DNA of 64,000 nucleotides, taken from positions 263,177-327,176 of the forward strand of contig NZ_JAYGHH010000002.1 of the NCBI RefSeq assembly GCF_034931045.1, in the 5' to 3' direction. This DNA is from Nodularia sp034931045 (GTDB lineage Bacteria > Cyanobacteriota > Cyanobacteriia > Cyanobacteriales > Nostocaceae). Positions 15,920 to 26,241 of this stretch are shown here, in pieces. Position numbers and translations under genes: made by a program. Each line of letters opens with the position of its first letter. Within the stretch, counting starts at the first letter, position 1. The notes below the pieces were generated by a model. The model had not been told where the DNA came from. It did no database searches and worked only from the letters and a program-made list of their open reading frames with translations.

Positions 15920-17290
15920 TCAGTGTAGGCTTCCCAATTTATTGGGGGCGGTGAAATTTTCCAAGGAGTGAAGTTGTCTCCGAAAATATAGACGATACAA
16001 CTCGCACAAGGGAGTACAGCGATCGCCTTCTAGATTGATTAACCCCATACTATGTAACTTATATGCTGTAACTGGTGCTAATTTCACATCATTGATCGCA
16101 GTAATTACCTCATAGAAAGCAGTGGCTAATTCTGGCTCCCCTTGCAATAACAATACATACTGTCTTAAATATTCGTGATAAATTCCCTCTGTAGTCGCTG
16201 CTTGTTCTAGTAGTTCTTGTAGGTTCCTTTCTAAGCCTCCCCTACCCACAAGATGATACAAAGCCAATCTAATTAAATAAGGATGTCCCCCCACCATAGC
16301 CATTAACCTTCTAGTATTCTGACTATCTGTCCAATTTAATCCGTGACGTTGTGCTAAATCTTCTACCTGCTCTTTAGTAAAATTTGGCAACTTAATTAAT
16401 AACCCTATATTAAATGGGGATTTAGTCAACTTTAAAGGAGACAGAATTTCCTGAGAATAAACCAATACCAGGCGGAGTTTTTGCCAAACTTCTAGCATTT
16501 GGGAATGTTCATACCAAGAACGTATTAATGAGAGGAATTCCCCAGCAATCTCAGGATATGCAAATACCCAATCTATCTCATTTAAAATTAAAACCACAGG
16601 ACTTTCCGCAGCACACAGCAAATATTTTTGGAAATAGAGAGTACAGCTAACTTTGCTACCCATATCCTCATCCCAATAATCATTAAGTTTTGGTTCTAGC
16701 TGTAATTCCCGGCTAACATTAGCACACAACCACCGTAAAAACTTATCCAAACTGCTAAAAACTGCTTTATCCCCTTGCTGAAAATCTAAACTAACAGTGC
16801 GAAAACCTTGATTAGTAGCCTGTGCAATTACCCTCAGAATTAGAGAACTTTTCCCCATTTTCTGAGGGGCTTGGATACAGATAATACTTCCTGGTGTAGC
16901 TATTTCTGTATAGGCAAGTTCTTCAACTGGCGGGCGAGGAATGTAGAACCTGGAATTCAGAGATACCAATCCATTAGGAAATTCTAGGGATATCGCAGTG
17001 GCAGCGCAATTAAACTCCTTAATTAACTGCTGATGGGTTTTACCCAGACGGCGAGATGACAACGTTTCACGAAAGTTAGATTTATTAATAGGTTCCCGCC
17101 AAAAATCGCTTAACAATTGCCACAAATGAGCAGCAACTTTCCTCACACGCTCTCCCCCGTAGTGGGCTTCAAAGGCTATACTTGTATAAGTTTTCCCCTC
17201 CCACGAAGAGCGCAAAATCATTTCTTGGAGTGTTGTCAAACCATTAACTTGGCTGGCTTTTAGTAGCAATACAACTTCATCTATAGTCAT
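15920..17290 (-). CDS. vMAP-AAA-like STAND ATPase
   Basis: A 456-residue protein in two parts. The N-terminal 95 residues (MTIDEVVLLLKASQVNGLTT, then LRSSWEGKTYTSIAFEAHYG) are a vWA-MoxR-associated protein (vMAP)-type helical domain. The rest is an AAA-like (AAA_35) ATPase: a Walker A variant PQKMGKSSLI, SLDFQQGD, Walker B VVLILNEID with Asn-Glu, a sensor-like RLVLVYSQE and the winged-helix-preceding GGHPYLIRLALYHL. This architecture is frequent in filamentous cyanobacteria and is thought to act in ternary conflict or regulatory systems, usually with an effector domain or partner; none is fused or adjacent here. No signal or membrane segment. Confidence 0.83.
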   Translation of the reverse strand: MTIDEVVLLLKASQVNGLTTLQEMILRSSWEGKTYTSIAFEAHYGGERVRKVAAHLWQLLSDFWREPINKSNFRETLSSRRLGKTHQQLIKEFNCAATAISLEFPNGLVSLNSRFYIPRPPVEELAYTEIATPGSIICIQAPQKMGKSSLILRVIAQATNQGFRTVSLDFQQGDKAVFSSLDKFLRWLCANVSRELQLEPKLNDYWDEDMGSKVSCTLYFQKYLLCAAESPVVLILNEIDWVFAYPEIAGEFLSLIRSWYEHSQMLEVWQKLRLVLVYSQEILSPLKLTKSPFNIGLLIKLPNFTKEQVEDLAQRHGLNWTDSQNTRRLMAMVGGHPYLIRLALYHLVGRGGLERNLQELLEQAATTEGIYHEYLRQYVLLLQGEPELATAFYEVITAINDVKLAPVTAYKLHSMGLINLEGDRCTPLCELYRLYFRRQLHSLENFTAPNKLGSLH

Positions 17291-17923
17291 TCGTCATCGG
17301 CCTTAGTTCTGTGTTTTTTTGTCCTCAAAGTTGAGGTGATGAAGATTCAAATTAATGTAGCCTCCCAAATTGGATTGCAAGCCAGTTTATTTGCAAAAAG
17401 CTACAAATACAGCTTGACAATATTACTTTTATCTGAAATATCTGGCATACATCGATTTTAGAATTTTTTAAATAAAAATTCACAGGTATTCCCTCTGCTT
17501 AATTCGTGATTTTAGATACTCATTGCCTGACATTTGGAAATAATAGATGGAGAAAATGTAGCTAATTTTTGGTAAAAGATCCTGTGAGCGATCGCCACAG
17601 AGGTTACACTCATTTATCTAAGTTTTTCTATATTTAATTCAAGATTAGTCATACTTTCGTTGATATAATTTTTAACTTTGATCAAATCCAGTAATTAATA
17701 GCTCAGTAAACATAAGTAGGTAGGAAAAACCCAAACTATATTACGAACAGTAAACAGGGCAAAAATCCTTACCAATGACCAATGACAAAGGACAAATGAC
17801 GACCCCCACCAGTTAACTGTATTTACGCCCACTGACTTATTCACCCTTTTCATGTTGATTTTTAGGCGCTAACACAGCGTAGAGAAAGAAGGTCAGAATA
17901 TCTTCCTCATCCTATTAGCCGTT
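17291..17923. other. Spacer upstream of the PAS-GAF kinase
   Basis: No gene. It holds one full copy of a 127-bp inverted-repeat element (17713-17839), a HIP1 site near 17588 and AT-rich sequence. The promoter of the downstream kinase should lie in 17840-17923, which contains no clear -10/-35 pair. Confidence 0.6.
17713..17839 (+). mobile_element. MITE-like element family A, copy 1 (127 bp)
   Basis: Begins TAAGTAGGTAGG and ends with the imperfect inverse CCCACTGACTTA. Contains CCAATGACCAATGACAAAGG and a GACCCCCACCAG segment. A copy of identical length and near-identical sequence lies at 31025-31151, and a 3'-damaged one at 29648. TA at both ends suggests TA target duplication as in IS630/Tc1-type elements. 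Confidence 0.75.
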
Positions 17924-19954
17924 ATGCGTATCCAAGAACCCGCTACCAACCAAATGGAAGCTCATGTTGTAGCGCCAATCTCTCAAAGTTTCCCAGACCA
18001 ACCACAATGGACACAAGCACCAGGAGACTTAGATATGGGACAGCATTCACAAGCAGCTTTACAAATGGCATTAGCCGCCAGTGGTCTGGGCTGGTGGAAT
18101 TGGAATTTAGTAACCAATCAAACCTATTATGACCCCCAGTGGAAACAAATTTTAGGATACAAAGTAGAAGAAATTACCAACCATTATCAATCCTTTGAGG
18201 AACTTGTACATCCAGAGGATTTATTCAAAGTTCAACAGGTATTGCAAGAGTATCTAGAAGGATACATACCTAAGTTTGAAATTGAATTAAGAATGTTATC
18301 CAAATCCGGCGAGTGGAAATGGATTTCCTCTGGTGGTCAAGTATTTCAGTGGGATGAATTTGGTAAACCAATATGGATGACAGGGACTCATAGGGATATT
18401 ACTCAGGAAAAAATATTCCAAGCAACTTTGCAGGATTACCAAAAGCAGGAAAAATTATTAAAATCTGTCCGCAAACAGCTAAATTCTTGTACTGAAATAG
18501 AGCCACTACTGCAAAATATATTACAAGAAATACGACATTTTTTACAGATTGATCAAGCATTAATTTATTGTATTCAATCTAACGGTAGAGGGGAGGTATT
18601 GTTTGAATCTGTCACCACACCCTTCAAATCTTTGAAAGGTACAGATATTCAAGTTTCCATACCTCAGAGGGAGTTAGAAGCATACCAATCCAATATTAGC
18701 GAAGAATTTAATACAGTACCTAAAGTTTCTGGCACAATTAATTTCCTGGATCAATTAGAACTAAAAACTAATTTAGTAATTCCTATTTTATTAAAAGAAC
18801 TAGATGATCCCAATTCAGAGATTTTCAAACATAAATTATGGGGATTGCTAATTATTTATGATCATGGTAATAACCGTCAGTGGCAGAAATGGGAAATAGA
18901 TACTGTCACCCAAATTAGTCAAGAAATAGGAAGATATATTCAGCAATATCAACTTTGGAAAAAAGTGCAAGATGAAATTACCAAAAGTGAGTTAGCAGCA
19001 GCACAAGCAAGGGAAAGTTCGGAACAATTGCAAATTATCCAAGGGCAATTATTACAGAATAATAAAATGGCTAATCTCGGTCAAATTATAGTAGAGATGG
19101 CTAATGAAATGTATAATCCTGTTAACTTTATTTATAGCAATCTTCATCCCACTAGTCAGTATGCTGAAGACTTAATTAAACTCATTGAATTATATCAATA
19201 TTATTATCCCAAACCACAACCAGAAATTAACTCATATTTGGAGCAATTCAACCTGAGTTTGATAAAAACAGATTTTTTAAAGTTACTTTGGTCAATGCAA
19301 TCTGGTTCTGAACGCATTCAAGAGATTATTTCTGCTTTGCGGATTTTTTCTAACTTTGATGCAGATAGAATGCAAAAATCTAACTTACATGAAGGACTAG
19401 ATAGTGTGATTAGAATATTGCAACATCGCTGCAAAGAAAAACCAGAAAGACCAGGAATTGAATTTATTAAAGAGTTTGGAGAATTACCTTTAATAGAGTG
19501 TTATCCCGGAGAGTTAAATCAAGTATTTATGAATATTTTCAATAATGCCATTGATGCTCTAGAAGAAAGGATGAAAGAAGACTGTTCTTTAATTCCCCAA
19601 ATTTATATTCGTACAGAAGTGGTGAGTAGCCATTTATCATTAGTCACTAGTAACCAAAGCAATACAACTAATTCCAAACTGGCGAAAAAGCAAAAAGTTA
19701 TCATCCATATTTATGACAATGGTAAGGGAATTCTTCCTCATATTCAAAGGCGGATATTTGAACCTTTCTTCACTACTAAGCCAAGGAATAAAAGTAAAGG
19801 CTTGGGATTAGCTATTAGTAAACAAATTATTGTGGAAAAACATCACGGTAAACTTAGATGTAATTCTCAATTAGGTCAAGGTACAGAGTTTGTGATTGAA
19901 ATGAATACAACAGCCAGACAGTATACTGATATGAGAAGACACGCAACTTTCTAA
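17924..19954 (+). CDS. PAS-GAF sensor histidine kinase lacking the phospho-acceptor His
   Basis: 676 residues, soluble. Residues of about 45-165 form a PAS_3 domain with PAC (WWNWNLVTNQTYYDPQWKQI, then WKWISSGGQVFQWDE and GTHRDITQE). Residues of about 180-345 form a GAF domain (IDQALIYCIQ, LWGLLIIYDHGN). After a coiled coil comes a dimerisation helix whose H-box reads IVEMANEMYNPVNFI: the usual His of AHExxNPxNFI is Asn394 (codon AAT at 19103). The ATPase domain is complete: N-box NQVFMNIFNNAIDAL, G1 YDNGKGI, F-box FEPFFTTKP, G2 SKGLGLAISKQ. It may phosphorylate a partner's His in a heterodimer, act as a phosphatase or be a pseudokinase. The next kinase on the minus strand keeps its His. Confidence 0.9.
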   Translation: MRIQEPATNQMEAHVVAPISQSFPDQPQWTQAPGDLDMGQHSQAALQMALAASGLGWWNWNLVTNQTYYDPQWKQILGYKVEEITNHYQSFEELVHPEDLFKVQQVLQEYLEGYIPKFEIELRMLSKSGEWKWISSGGQVFQWDEFGKPIWMTGTHRDITQEKIFQATLQDYQKQEKLLKSVRKQLNSCTEIEPLLQNILQEIRHFLQIDQALIYCIQSNGRGEVLFESVTTPFKSLKGTDIQVSIPQRELEAYQSNISEEFNTVPKVSGTINFLDQLELKTNLVIPILLKELDDPNSEIFKHKLWGLLIIYDHGNNRQWQKWEIDTVTQISQEIGRYIQQYQLWKKVQDEITKSELAAAQARESSEQLQIIQGQLLQNNKMANLGQIIVEMANEMYNPVNFIYSNLHPTSQYAEDLIKLIELYQYYYPKPQPEINSYLEQFNLSLIKTDFLKLLWSMQSGSERIQEIISALRIFSNFDADRMQKSNLHEGLDSVIRILQHRCKEKPERPGIEFIKEFGELPLIECYPGELNQVFMNIFNNAIDALEERMKEDCSLIPQIYIRTEVVSSHLSLVTSNQSNTTNSKLAKKQKVIIHIYDNGKGILPHIQRRIFEPFFTTKPRNKSKGLGLAISKQIIVEKHHGKLRCNSQLGQGTEFVIEMNTTARQYTDMRRHATF

Positions 19955-20141
19955 ATAATTATGGTTCTTCGGTACTAAAAACCAAATACAAATTTACAAC
20001 CAATTTAGTTTATAGTAAAAAATATTACTTACTAATCAAGTTTAATTTGCACACATACCCTCTAAGAAGCCACCTTACGGGTGTTTCTAAGAAATTGGGG
20101 GTCTTTTCTTTGGGTTTGTCACAGGAATGAGGATATTTTAG

Positions 20142-20591
20142 ATGAAGTTCAAACATTTAGTAATTCTGAGTATTGCTACCATGATCACCGCAGGCTGTGC
20201 AACAGAGGTAACTTCAAATGAAACAGATACTCAAACGCCAATTGCAACAACCTTAGCTAGTCCAGTTGCGGAATCTGGCAATTTTCAGGCTGCGGAACAT
20301 CCAACGCAGGGAAAAGTCAGTGTAGTCAAGGAAGCAGGTAAATCCTACTTGGAATTTGATCAAAATTTCCAAACTGATAATGGCCCCGACTTATTTGTGA
20401 TTTTGCATCGTTCTGCAACTCCACCAGTTTCTGGTATTCAAGAAAAAGATTATGTGAGTATTGCGGCACTACAAAATATAAGTGGTACTCAACGTTATGC
20501 TGTACCTGATAATGTGAACTTGGCAGATTTCAAATCTGTGGCGATATGGTGTCGGCAATTTAATGCTACTTTTGGCTACGCCAGTTTATAA
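20142..20591 (+). CDS. DM13-domain lipoprotein
   Basis: 149 residues: a signal peptide with lipobox MITAGC, a Thr/Ser-rich linker, then a DM13 domain from about residue 45 (EHPTQGKVSVVKEAGKSYLE, GPDLFVILHRS, VAIWCRQFNATFGYASL). The single domain Cys in IWCRQF is the conserved DM13 cysteine, which has been proposed to act in redox chemistry. The mature protein would sit as a lipid-anchored protein on the periplasmic or thylakoid-lumen side. A DUF4079 membrane protein starts 78 bp downstream in the same direction, suggesting a joint redox function. Function experimentally unknown. Confidence 0.88.
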   Translation: MKFKHLVILSIATMITAGCATEVTSNETDTQTPIATTLASPVAESGNFQAAEHPTQGKVSVVKEAGKSYLEFDQNFQTDNGPDLFVILHRSATPPVSGIQEKDYVSIAALQNISGTQRYAVPDNVNLADFKSVAIWCRQFNATFGYASL

Positions 20592-20669
20592 ATTTAAAAT
20601 ATAAAAGACAAAAGATAAATAACTGCTCTTTTGTCTTTTCAATACATAAATTTTAGGAGTATCTATCTC

Positions 20670-21377
20670 ATGCAAACAATAGATTTTCTGCGTATTATAC
20701 ATCCCGCGATCGCAGTTATTTTTGTTTTTCCCTTAATTGGCATTGTAGTTAACTTTGCCTGGCAAACACGCCAACGTCGTTTACAAAATTTGGCTGGAAC
20801 TAAAAGCAAAATTCCGCCTGTAGTTGGCAAAGAACATAAAGAATTTGGTGACTGGTTAACCAGTGCAGTTGTGGGGTTATCTTTAATAGGATTAGCTTAC
20901 CCAATTGCTAAAAACATTATTCAAAATCAATTATGGAATCAGGATATTTTCTCTGTTGTTTTTATTTTGTTAATGTTTGTTGTAACTATTACCTCCCTGA
21001 TATTACTATATCGTTCTAAGCAGCGTCTATGGAGAGGAGTTTTTGCAACATTAACTGGTGCAGGATTAGTGATTCTTGGTTGCCAAGATGGAGTATTTCG
21101 CCGGACAAATGAGTGGTATTGGTCACATTATTACATTGGAATTTCTGCTTCATTACTAATGATATTTTCTGTAGCAATTGTGCAAGATATCTATCAAGAT
21201 AAATCTCATCGTTGGCGGTTGGTTCACATTATATTAAACTGCGTTGCTTTGTTACTATTCATCGGACAAGGAATGACAGGGACACGAGATTTATTAGAAA
21301 TTCCTCTAAATTGGCAAGAAACCTATATTTATCAGTGTGACTTCGCTAATAAAACTTGTCCAAAATTAAATGAATAA
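20670..21377 (+). CDS. DUF4079 multi-pass membrane protein
   Basis: 235 residues from the ATG at 20670 (AGGAG at 20655-20659). Six or so hydrophobic segments, with His residues placed in or at the ends of helices: LRIIHPAIAVIFVFPLIGIV, WSHYYIGISASLLMIF and LVHIILNCVALLLF followed by GQGMTGTRDL. This His pattern resembles cytochrome b561/ferric-reductase-like heme proteins, and DUF4079 is placed by some in that superfamily. It probably works with the DM13 lipoprotein encoded just before it. Heme binding is inference. Confidence 0.85.
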   Translation: MQTIDFLRIIHPAIAVIFVFPLIGIVVNFAWQTRQRRLQNLAGTKSKIPPVVGKEHKEFGDWLTSAVVGLSLIGLAYPIAKNIIQNQLWNQDIFSVVFILLMFVVTITSLILLYRSKQRLWRGVFATLTGAGLVILGCQDGVFRRTNEWYWSHYYIGISASLLMIFSVAIVQDIYQDKSHRWRLVHIILNCVALLLFIGQGMTGTRDLLEIPLNWQETYIYQCDFANKTCPKLNE

Positions 21378-21395
21378 GTATGATAATACAAAAAT

Positions 21396-22676
21396 TCAAG
21401 AAATTTCAATAATAAATTCTGAACCTCCTTCAGAGCAGTTGTGGTATGTTAAAGTACCTTGATGAAATTCAGTGATGATTTGATAGCTAGTAAATAAACC
21501 TAATCCCACTCCTTTACCCGGTGATTTAGTGGTAAAAAACGGCTCAAATAAATGAGGTTGATTCTCTGGGGTAACTCCTATCCCATTGTCTCTAATACTA
21601 ATTCTAATTTGCTGTTGCTCTGTTGTGGATATATTGAGCCAAATTGTTGGGTGATATGAACTGTCAATCACTGAATTTACTTTTAATTCCAGAGCCTGAA
21701 TAGCATTTTGTAGAATGTTAAGTAGAGCTTGATTTAATAAATTTGCTTGACCAATGAATTTTGGTGTGTCCTCATAATTTTTCTTAACTGAAATGCTGAC
21801 TGCTCCTTCATTTAAAACAAGTTGATAGCGCAGTATAATCAGGACACTTTCCAGATTTTCTTGAATATCTATAGGTTTGATACCTGATTCATCAACACGG
21901 GAGAAAATATGCAGAGCCTTGACAACTGAGCTAATGCGTTCTGCGCCCGTGTTCAGAGAGTTAATAATCCTTCTTAAATCTGTAATTACAAAATCTAATT
22001 CAATTTTCTGCGTAAAATTGTTAATTTCTGGAGTAGCATCTGGAAATGATTTTTGATAGAGTTTAATCAGGGTGATCAAGTTTTCACTATAGTCTGATGC
22101 AGGTTTGAGATTACCAACAATAAAATTGAGTGGGTTATTAATCTCATGAGAAATCCCTGCTGTAATTTGAGAAGCATTCAACAGTTTTTCTTTTTGAATG
22201 AGTGCAGCTTCAGTTTTTTGCAATTCTAGGAGCATACTTTGGATCTTCTGATTACGATTATGTAAATTTATTTGTAATTGTCGTAATTTTAAATGAGTCT
22301 GGACTCTAGCTAATATTTCTTCTAGATTAAATGGTTTAGTAATGTAGTCAATGCCTCCAGCTTCAAAGGCTAGAATTTTATCATTAACTTCATTCCCAGC
22401 ACTTAAAAAAATCACAGGAATTGCACAATTTTTTGGATCATTTTTTAAATATTCGCAAACTTCATACCCTCCCATTCCTGGCATATTGATATCTAGAATA
22501 ATTAGATCAGGTGGCAGTGTGTTCACAGATTTTAATGCTGCTTTTCCATTAATAGCTTTACGAACTTGATAATTGTGTTTAGATAAAAAATCTGATAAGA
22601 ACCGAATGTTTTCTAATTTGTCATCAACAATTAAAATGTCAGCAACAAATACTTTCTCTTCCAGAGGCATATCCAT
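21396..22676 (-). CDS. Response regulator-histidine kinase fusion
   Basis: 426 residues: an N-terminal receiver (residues of about 12-128: ILIVDDKLENIRF, phospho-Asp in LIILDINMPGMGG, Lys in YITKPF), a coiled coil, then a kinase core with H-box ITAGISHEINNPLNFI and a complete ATPase (LNQALLNILQNAIQAL, IRDNGIGVT, FEPFFTTKSPGKGVGLGLF). No membrane segment. It begins 5 bp after the stop of the large hybrid kinase upstream, so the two form an operon. This layout usually works as the second step of a phosphorelay, receiving phosphate from the upstream kinase. Confidence 0.92.
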   Translation of the reverse strand: MDMPLEEKVFVADILIVDDKLENIRFLSDFLSKHNYQVRKAINGKAALKSVNTLPPDLIILDINMPGMGGYEVCEYLKNDPKNCAIPVIFLSAGNEVNDKILAFEAGGIDYITKPFNLEEILARVQTHLKLRQLQINLHNRNQKIQSMLLELQKTEAALIQKEKLLNASQITAGISHEINNPLNFIVGNLKPASDYSENLITLIKLYQKSFPDATPEINNFTQKIELDFVITDLRRIINSLNTGAERISSVVKALHIFSRVDESGIKPIDIQENLESVLIILRYQLVLNEGAVSISVKKNYEDTPKFIGQANLLNQALLNILQNAIQALELKVNSVIDSSYHPTIWLNISTTEQQQIRISIRDNGIGVTPENQPHLFEPFFTTKSPGKGVGLGLFTSYQIITEFHQGTLTYHNCSEGGSEFIIEIS

Positions 22677-22681
22677 AATAT

Positions 22682-25600
22682 TTAAGAAAAATTAAATTGT
22701 TGAGTGATTATCATTATTTTGTCAAATTGATAGGTTTCAATTAACCGAATTAAAGCTGTAATTAAATGGGTATGTTCGCTAGGAATTTGAGCCACAAGTT
22801 GGAGACTACTGCTATCATTGCCTTGAGCAGCGGCCAAATGTAATTGGGCAATCCAACTAACTGGCATAATAGCTAAAGACTCAGTGTCAAGGACATAATC
22901 GACTGGCGGCTCAGTCTGACTAACTTCAGTTTCCTTATATAGATATTCTATCTGTAGATGCTTGGTGAGTGTTTCTAAAATTTCCTCCCAACGAAATGGT
23001 TTACTAACAAAATCATCACAACCTGCATCTAAACTTTCTTGTTTCTGTTCTGTAAAAGCACTAGCTGTGAGGGCAATGATTTTTGTAGGGGGGGAATTTT
23101 GTCCATGTTGATTGTTTAATGTTTGTGCCAAATGACGAATCTGCCGAGTAGCTTGATAACCATTAATAATGGGCATTCGCATATCCAGAAAAATTAGGTG
23201 AGGTTGCCATTCTTGCCAAATTTCAATAGCCTGTTTTCCATTTTCTGCTTCCTGGACTGCAAAACCTAAACGGTTCAAAATATTGCTCAATAGCAATCGG
23301 TTAGCAGGATTATCTTCAGCAATTAAAATGCGATAATTTGTTTGTCTGGGGGCAAGGCTAACTACATCAAGGATGGGGGAAGATAAGTTAATAATGGCAA
23401 CAGTTTCAGGCAAATTAGCCGGGATATGAAAGCTAAAACAAGTACTTTTATCTAACTCACTTTTTACAGTAATTTCACCGCCCATTAATTGCACAAATTT
23501 TTGACTAATCCGCAAGCCTAAACCTGTTCCTTGCCGTGATTGTTGTCCAGAGCGTGTTTGCTGAAAGGCTTGAAATAAATTTCCAATTTCTTCTGGAGCA
23601 ATTCCAGTTCCAGAGTCTTCAACTGCAAAAAATAGCCGATATTGCCTGGGGAATTCTGAGTTAGCAATGTCGTCTTCATTCCCATATAATTCCTGACATC
23701 TAACTCGCAAGGCTACCTGCCCTTTTTCAGTAAACTTGATGGCATTAGCCAACAAATTGATGAGTATTTGACGTAGTTTGTTTTCGTCGGCTTTGATGTA
23801 TTGAGGTACAGTCTCATCGCAATCAAAAATTAGTTTTAAGCCTTTAGATACAGCTTTCTGTTGCAGCATTGCGGCTAAACTATTTAGTAAGTTATGTAGG
23901 TCAAATTCTACTTCATATAAATTCATTTGTCCCGCTTCAATCTTGGACATCTCCAACACACTATTAATTAGTCCTAGAAGATGTTCACCACTTTGGTTAA
24001 TGATTTCTGTATATTTTTGATGTTCTAAGGATAAGGTTTGATCTCGCTGCATCAATTGGGTGAAACCCAAAATGGCGTTAAGTGGAGTCCGTAATTCATG
24101 GCTCATATTGGCCAAGAACTCACTTTTGGCGCGATTAGCGGCATCAGCAGTTTCTTTAGCCTGTTTTAGTTCTTGGGCTTGTTTCTGGGTTTGGGCAAAT
24201 AATTCTGCTTGTTGCACAGCCACCCCAAGTTGATTACCAATTTGGGTAACAATTTGAATTTCTGGATTTTGCCATTGTCGTGGGTTGCCGTTTTGATAAA
24301 CTGCTAATAAGCCCCAGAGGTGACTGCCGCAAAAAATGGGAGCAATAATATAAGCTCGTGCTTGTAATTGTGCTAAAAGCTCAAGATAACATTCATCAAA
24401 CCCAGCTGCATAGATGTCATCAACACAGCAATAGCTCTTTTGTTCCTGATAGATGCCGCCCATGTTTGTTTGCAAATAGGTATCGCGAATTACTGCTTCT
24501 GAATCAGTCAGTTTTGTAATTACACAGTTATCTTGATCCACAGATACTTCAGTGATTTTGCTATCTCCGGGTTTTGCCGGAATCACAGCAGGCCAAAATT
24601 CAGAAACAGATTCGGCAACTAATTCGCCACTCCAATCTGGTTGAAAGCGATAAATCAAGACGCGATCGCATTCTACAGCTTGACGTAATTCCGCAGTAGT
24701 AGCCCGGAAAATAGATTCCAGGTTCAGGCTTTGGCGCATTTGCTGAATGACTTGCTTTGTAGCCTGTTCTCTCTCTGCCATTACCCTCATTGCTGCTTCT
24801 GTGTGAATTCGTTCTTGAATTTCCACTTCTAAAGCATGATTAACCTGCACCAGTTCAGCAGTGCGTTCCTCAACGCCAAATTCTAATTCCTTATAGGCAA
24901 GGCGTTTTTCTTCTTCTGCCCATTTGCGTTGTAGTTCTGTAGAAGCCCTAGCTGCAAAAACTTGCAATAGTGTTTTGACTCGATCGCTTGTTTCTAGAGG
25001 TTTCACATCGACAATACACAGGTTGCCAATCACATTCTGATTCACATCCACTAGGGGAACCCCGATGTAACTTTCTGCACCTAATTTTTTTAGCAATGAG
25101 TTATTAGGAAACAACTCCCGTAATGCACTGGGATAAGCACACAAAATATTTTTTTGAATTACATCCTTGCAGGGAGTGTTAATCAATTCATATTCAAAGT
25201 TTTCTGCTAAATGGTCTACAGACCAAAAATTAATACTTTGGAGCTTTTGTAATGAGTCGTCAACTGTCTCAAAGACAATTGCATAAGATACACCCAGGGC
25301 TGTTGCTAAATTTTGCACTAATGCCGGAAAAAAATCATTTCCCGCAACAGAAGCAGTACCGGCAACAATCATTTGTAGGGTTTTTTCGGTTTGTTGCCGT
25401 TCGGCGACTTGCTTTTCTAATTCCTGGTTAATCATTTCTAGCTGTTCAGGCGATCGCATGGCTAGNNNNNNNNNNNNNNNNNNNNNNNNNNNNNNNTTGC
25501 GGCAAAACTTTTATCAGTTGTAATGCTGTATAAAAAGAGACTAAAATCGTGATGGTTTTGATAATGGCTGACAACCAGTAATCTGGATGCCATATTGTCC

Positions 25601-25859
25601 ACATATCTAGCAGATGTCCTGTACCACAAAGAATCAGAAATGCACCACATAAAATAAATACTTTGGAGAAAAAAATATCCCCACGCTTACGGACAAAGTA
25701 GATCAGTATCACTGGAATTGAGTAATAGGCGATCGCTATCAGTGCATCACTAAGTAAATGTAACGCTACCAGAGGCGTTTGCCAAAGATAGCAATGCCCA
25801 TGAGGGATATAGTTGTTAGAAAATAAAAGATTTTGTAATAATTCTGAGACTGCTTGCAT
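22682..25859 (-). CDS. Ethylene-receptor-like hybrid sensor kinase (gap inside)
   Basis: One gene read in two frames because of the N gap at 25466-25496. N-terminal part (from ATG 25859): three helices with SDALIAIAYYSIPVILIYF, then LCGTGHLLDMW. Asp38, Cys78 and His82 match the copper/ethylene ligands Asp25, Cys65 and His69 of plant ETR1. After the gap: LAMRSPEQLEMINQELEKQ, a GAF domain, a coiled coil, a second GAF (DRVLIYRFQPDWSGELV, CCVDDIYAAGFDECYLELL), kinase H-box NMSHELRTPLNAILGFTQL, a full ATPase and a C-terminal receiver (FLDMRMPIINGY). The second GAF has a Cys where bilin-binding GAFs have theirs, but Tyr replaces the following His. Relatives include Synechocystis Slr1212 (ethylene/UV receptor). 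It heads an operon with the REC-kinase. Confidence 0.88.
25466..25496. other. Assembly gap (31 N)
   Basis: Lies between the membrane domain and the first GAF of the ethylene-receptor-like kinase. The frame after the gap is shifted relative to the frame before it, so the true length is not exactly 31. Confidence 0.95.
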
Positions 25860-26241
25860 ATTTTAGATGTTGTGATTCGCAATTAATTAAACTGTGCATA
25901 GGCAACTTAAAATTGCTAGTGAATTTCCCATAATTTTGTGAGTTTTTATTTCCTTCTAGCTAACCTCCGAAATTAAGAATTAGATGATTGCCTAAGTATT
26001 TAATCTAGTGTTGATTAAAATTGTTACGTTAAAAAATTATAACGTGCTAACTCTGATCAAGTAGACTTAACCTCAGTCCTTATTAGAAAAAAATTGCAAT
26101 AATCGAATATGATGTACTGCTCTTACTTATGTCAGATGGAAAAATTGATAATTTTGGCTACTTTGTTAAATAAATAGATGATTGCATTCGGTAGCGAATC
26201 ATAATTTCACCTATCAAAACCTCTAATTTTCCATAGAGAAA

